This document shows positions 63,393 through 64,000 of a DNA stretch of 64,000 nt, one piece after another (positions within the stretch are counted from its first letter, which is position 1; every line of letters starts with the position of its first letter). This stretch comes from Streptomyces gobiensis (GTDB lineage: Bacteria > Actinomycetota > Actinomycetes > Streptomycetales > Streptomycetaceae). Position numbers and translations under genes: made by a program. Location: positions 1,674,001 through 1,738,000 of the forward strand of contig NZ_CP086120.1 of assembly GCF_021216675.1 (NCBI RefSeq). The letters run 5' to 3'. The notes beneath the pieces were generated by a model, which ran no database searches, had not been told where the DNA came from, and saw nothing but the letters and a program-made list of their open reading frames with translations.

Positions 63393-63947
63393 CTACCGGT
63401 TGCAGGTGTAGGCGCCGGTCACTCGGTCAATGAGCGCAGCGCTGGAGGACTTGGAGTTCTTCATGATTGCGGTCACAGTGGAGCAGCCGACGTATCTGTA
63501 GTCTCCGGAGATCCGCACGGGTCCGGCGTACCGGCTGAAGTTTCCCTCATCGGTCGGGCACGTCGCGCCTGCCCGGTTCGGGCACAGCTTGAGTTTCATG
63601 TACTTGCTTGAGCCAGTGTTGTTGTCGAAAAGCGCGCAGACGTAGATCGTGCTAGCGGTGCTTTTGCTGTAAAGAAACAGTGTGCCCAGACGGCGGTTTG
63701 GCTCGGGAAGACGGTCAGCGGTGCTGAGCTGGTAACCGGACCCGCACAGGTTCGCGGTCGCCCGCAGCGCTTCCGGCTCGGCTGCGGCAATGGCACGAGT
63801 CTTCGCGTCGGCCTGGCTGAAGATAAGGGCGTCAGGGACCGATGGCGTGGGTGCCGCCGCCTGGGCTGGTGTCATCGCCAGGATCATCAAGATGGCGGCG
63901 GCTGTCGTGCTCAAAGTGGTGCGAATCGCGTATCTGTGGGCACGCAA
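63393..63947 (-). CDS. Secreted protein of unknown function
   Basis: 184 residues, probably from a TTG (63947) with GAGGGGG about eight bases upstream. The N-terminal signal ends near ILAMTPAQAAAPT. The mature part has six cysteines spaced in pairs (NLCGSGY, IYVCALFDN, KLCPNRAGATC, VGCSTV, YTCNR), so disulfide bonds are likely. It is the first visible gene of the leftward cassette; its promoter should lie in 63948-64000 or beyond. Confidence 0.75.
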   Translation of the reverse strand: MRAHRYAIRTTLSTTAAAILMILAMTPAQAAAPTPSVPDALIFSQADAKTRAIAAAEPEALRATANLCGSGYQLSTADRLPEPNRRLGTLFLYSKSTASTIYVCALFDNNTGSSKYMKLKLCPNRAGATCPTDEGNFSRYAGPVRISGDYRYVGCSTVTAIMKNSKSSSAALIDRVTGAYTCNR

Positions 63948-64000
63948 AAGAGATCCCCCTCTTTGGACGTTCGTGTCGGTGCTTGGGCCAGTACACCCGG

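Overview
The window comes from a Streptomyces chromosome. It is very GC-rich, most genes carry strong GGAGG-type ribosome binding sites with frequent GTG starts and ATGA/TGATG overlaps, and it holds an SsgA-like sporulation protein, a CysO/CysM/Mec set and a clpS-pncB pair, all typical of the genus. Most long antisense reading frames are GC-frame shadows and are left out.

Region 1 (1-22758) is an organoarsenic biosynthetic cluster related to the bisenarsan locus of Streptomyces lividans/coelicolor. A leftward operon encodes, in order of transcription, a CTP-synthase-type amidotransferase relative, a short-chain dehydrogenase, an EPSP-synthase homologue, a cofactor-independent phosphoglycerate mutase homologue (BsnN type, proposed to form the C-As bond) and a reducing type I polyketide synthase that runs off the left edge. 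A second leftward unit holds a flavin oxidoreductase with a Cys-rich tail, a 14-TM exporter and a Tat-exported molybdopterin oxidoreductase. Divergent from it runs a rightward operon: ArsR, beta-lactamase fold protein, a thioredoxin-like protein with two Cys-Cys pairs, an unsecreted cutinase-fold hydrolase, a DinB/maleylpyruvate-isomerase fold protein and an acyl-CoA dehydrogenase. A second ArsR of a different sensor class closes the cluster.

Region 2 (22817-32621) is mostly core genes: rdgB, an SGNH hydrolase, DUF445, an FAH-family enzyme, a beta-lactamase-fold phosphodiesterase, a PemK-like protein and the cysM-cysO-mec sulfur genes, preceded by an unlisted 31-codon leader peptide of the actinobacterial cysteine-attenuator type. 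A small accessory patch (27555-28990) carries a GntR regulator with its operator and two unknown genes.

Region 3 (32622-57591) holds an alanine/sodium symporter, DUF2017 and clpS, the NAD salvage pair pncB/pncA, a secreted M6 metalloprotease, two RDD membrane proteins, ssgG, a GlcD-like oxidase, a secreted SurE, hppD with a divergent Lrp regulator, a Lon-type (S16) secreted protease, an IclR regulator, a superfamily 2 helicase, an antitoxin with a decayed doc toxin, and a LysR - cysteine dioxygenase - YeiH exporter set. Three copies of one GC-rich intergenic repeat family lie directly behind stop codons (about 27.3, 37.7 and 49.0 kb).

Region 4 (58.3-64.0 kb) is visibly poorer in GC and looks acquired. 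It is a leftward cassette of exported or membrane proteins around a YbfG-like (DUF1906) peptidoglycan-binding protein. It includes an M15-fold protein that has lost all three zinc ligands and two paralogous membrane proteins with conserved extracytoplasmic cysteines. Its function is unknown, and it is the best candidate here for an undescribed system after the arsenic cluster.
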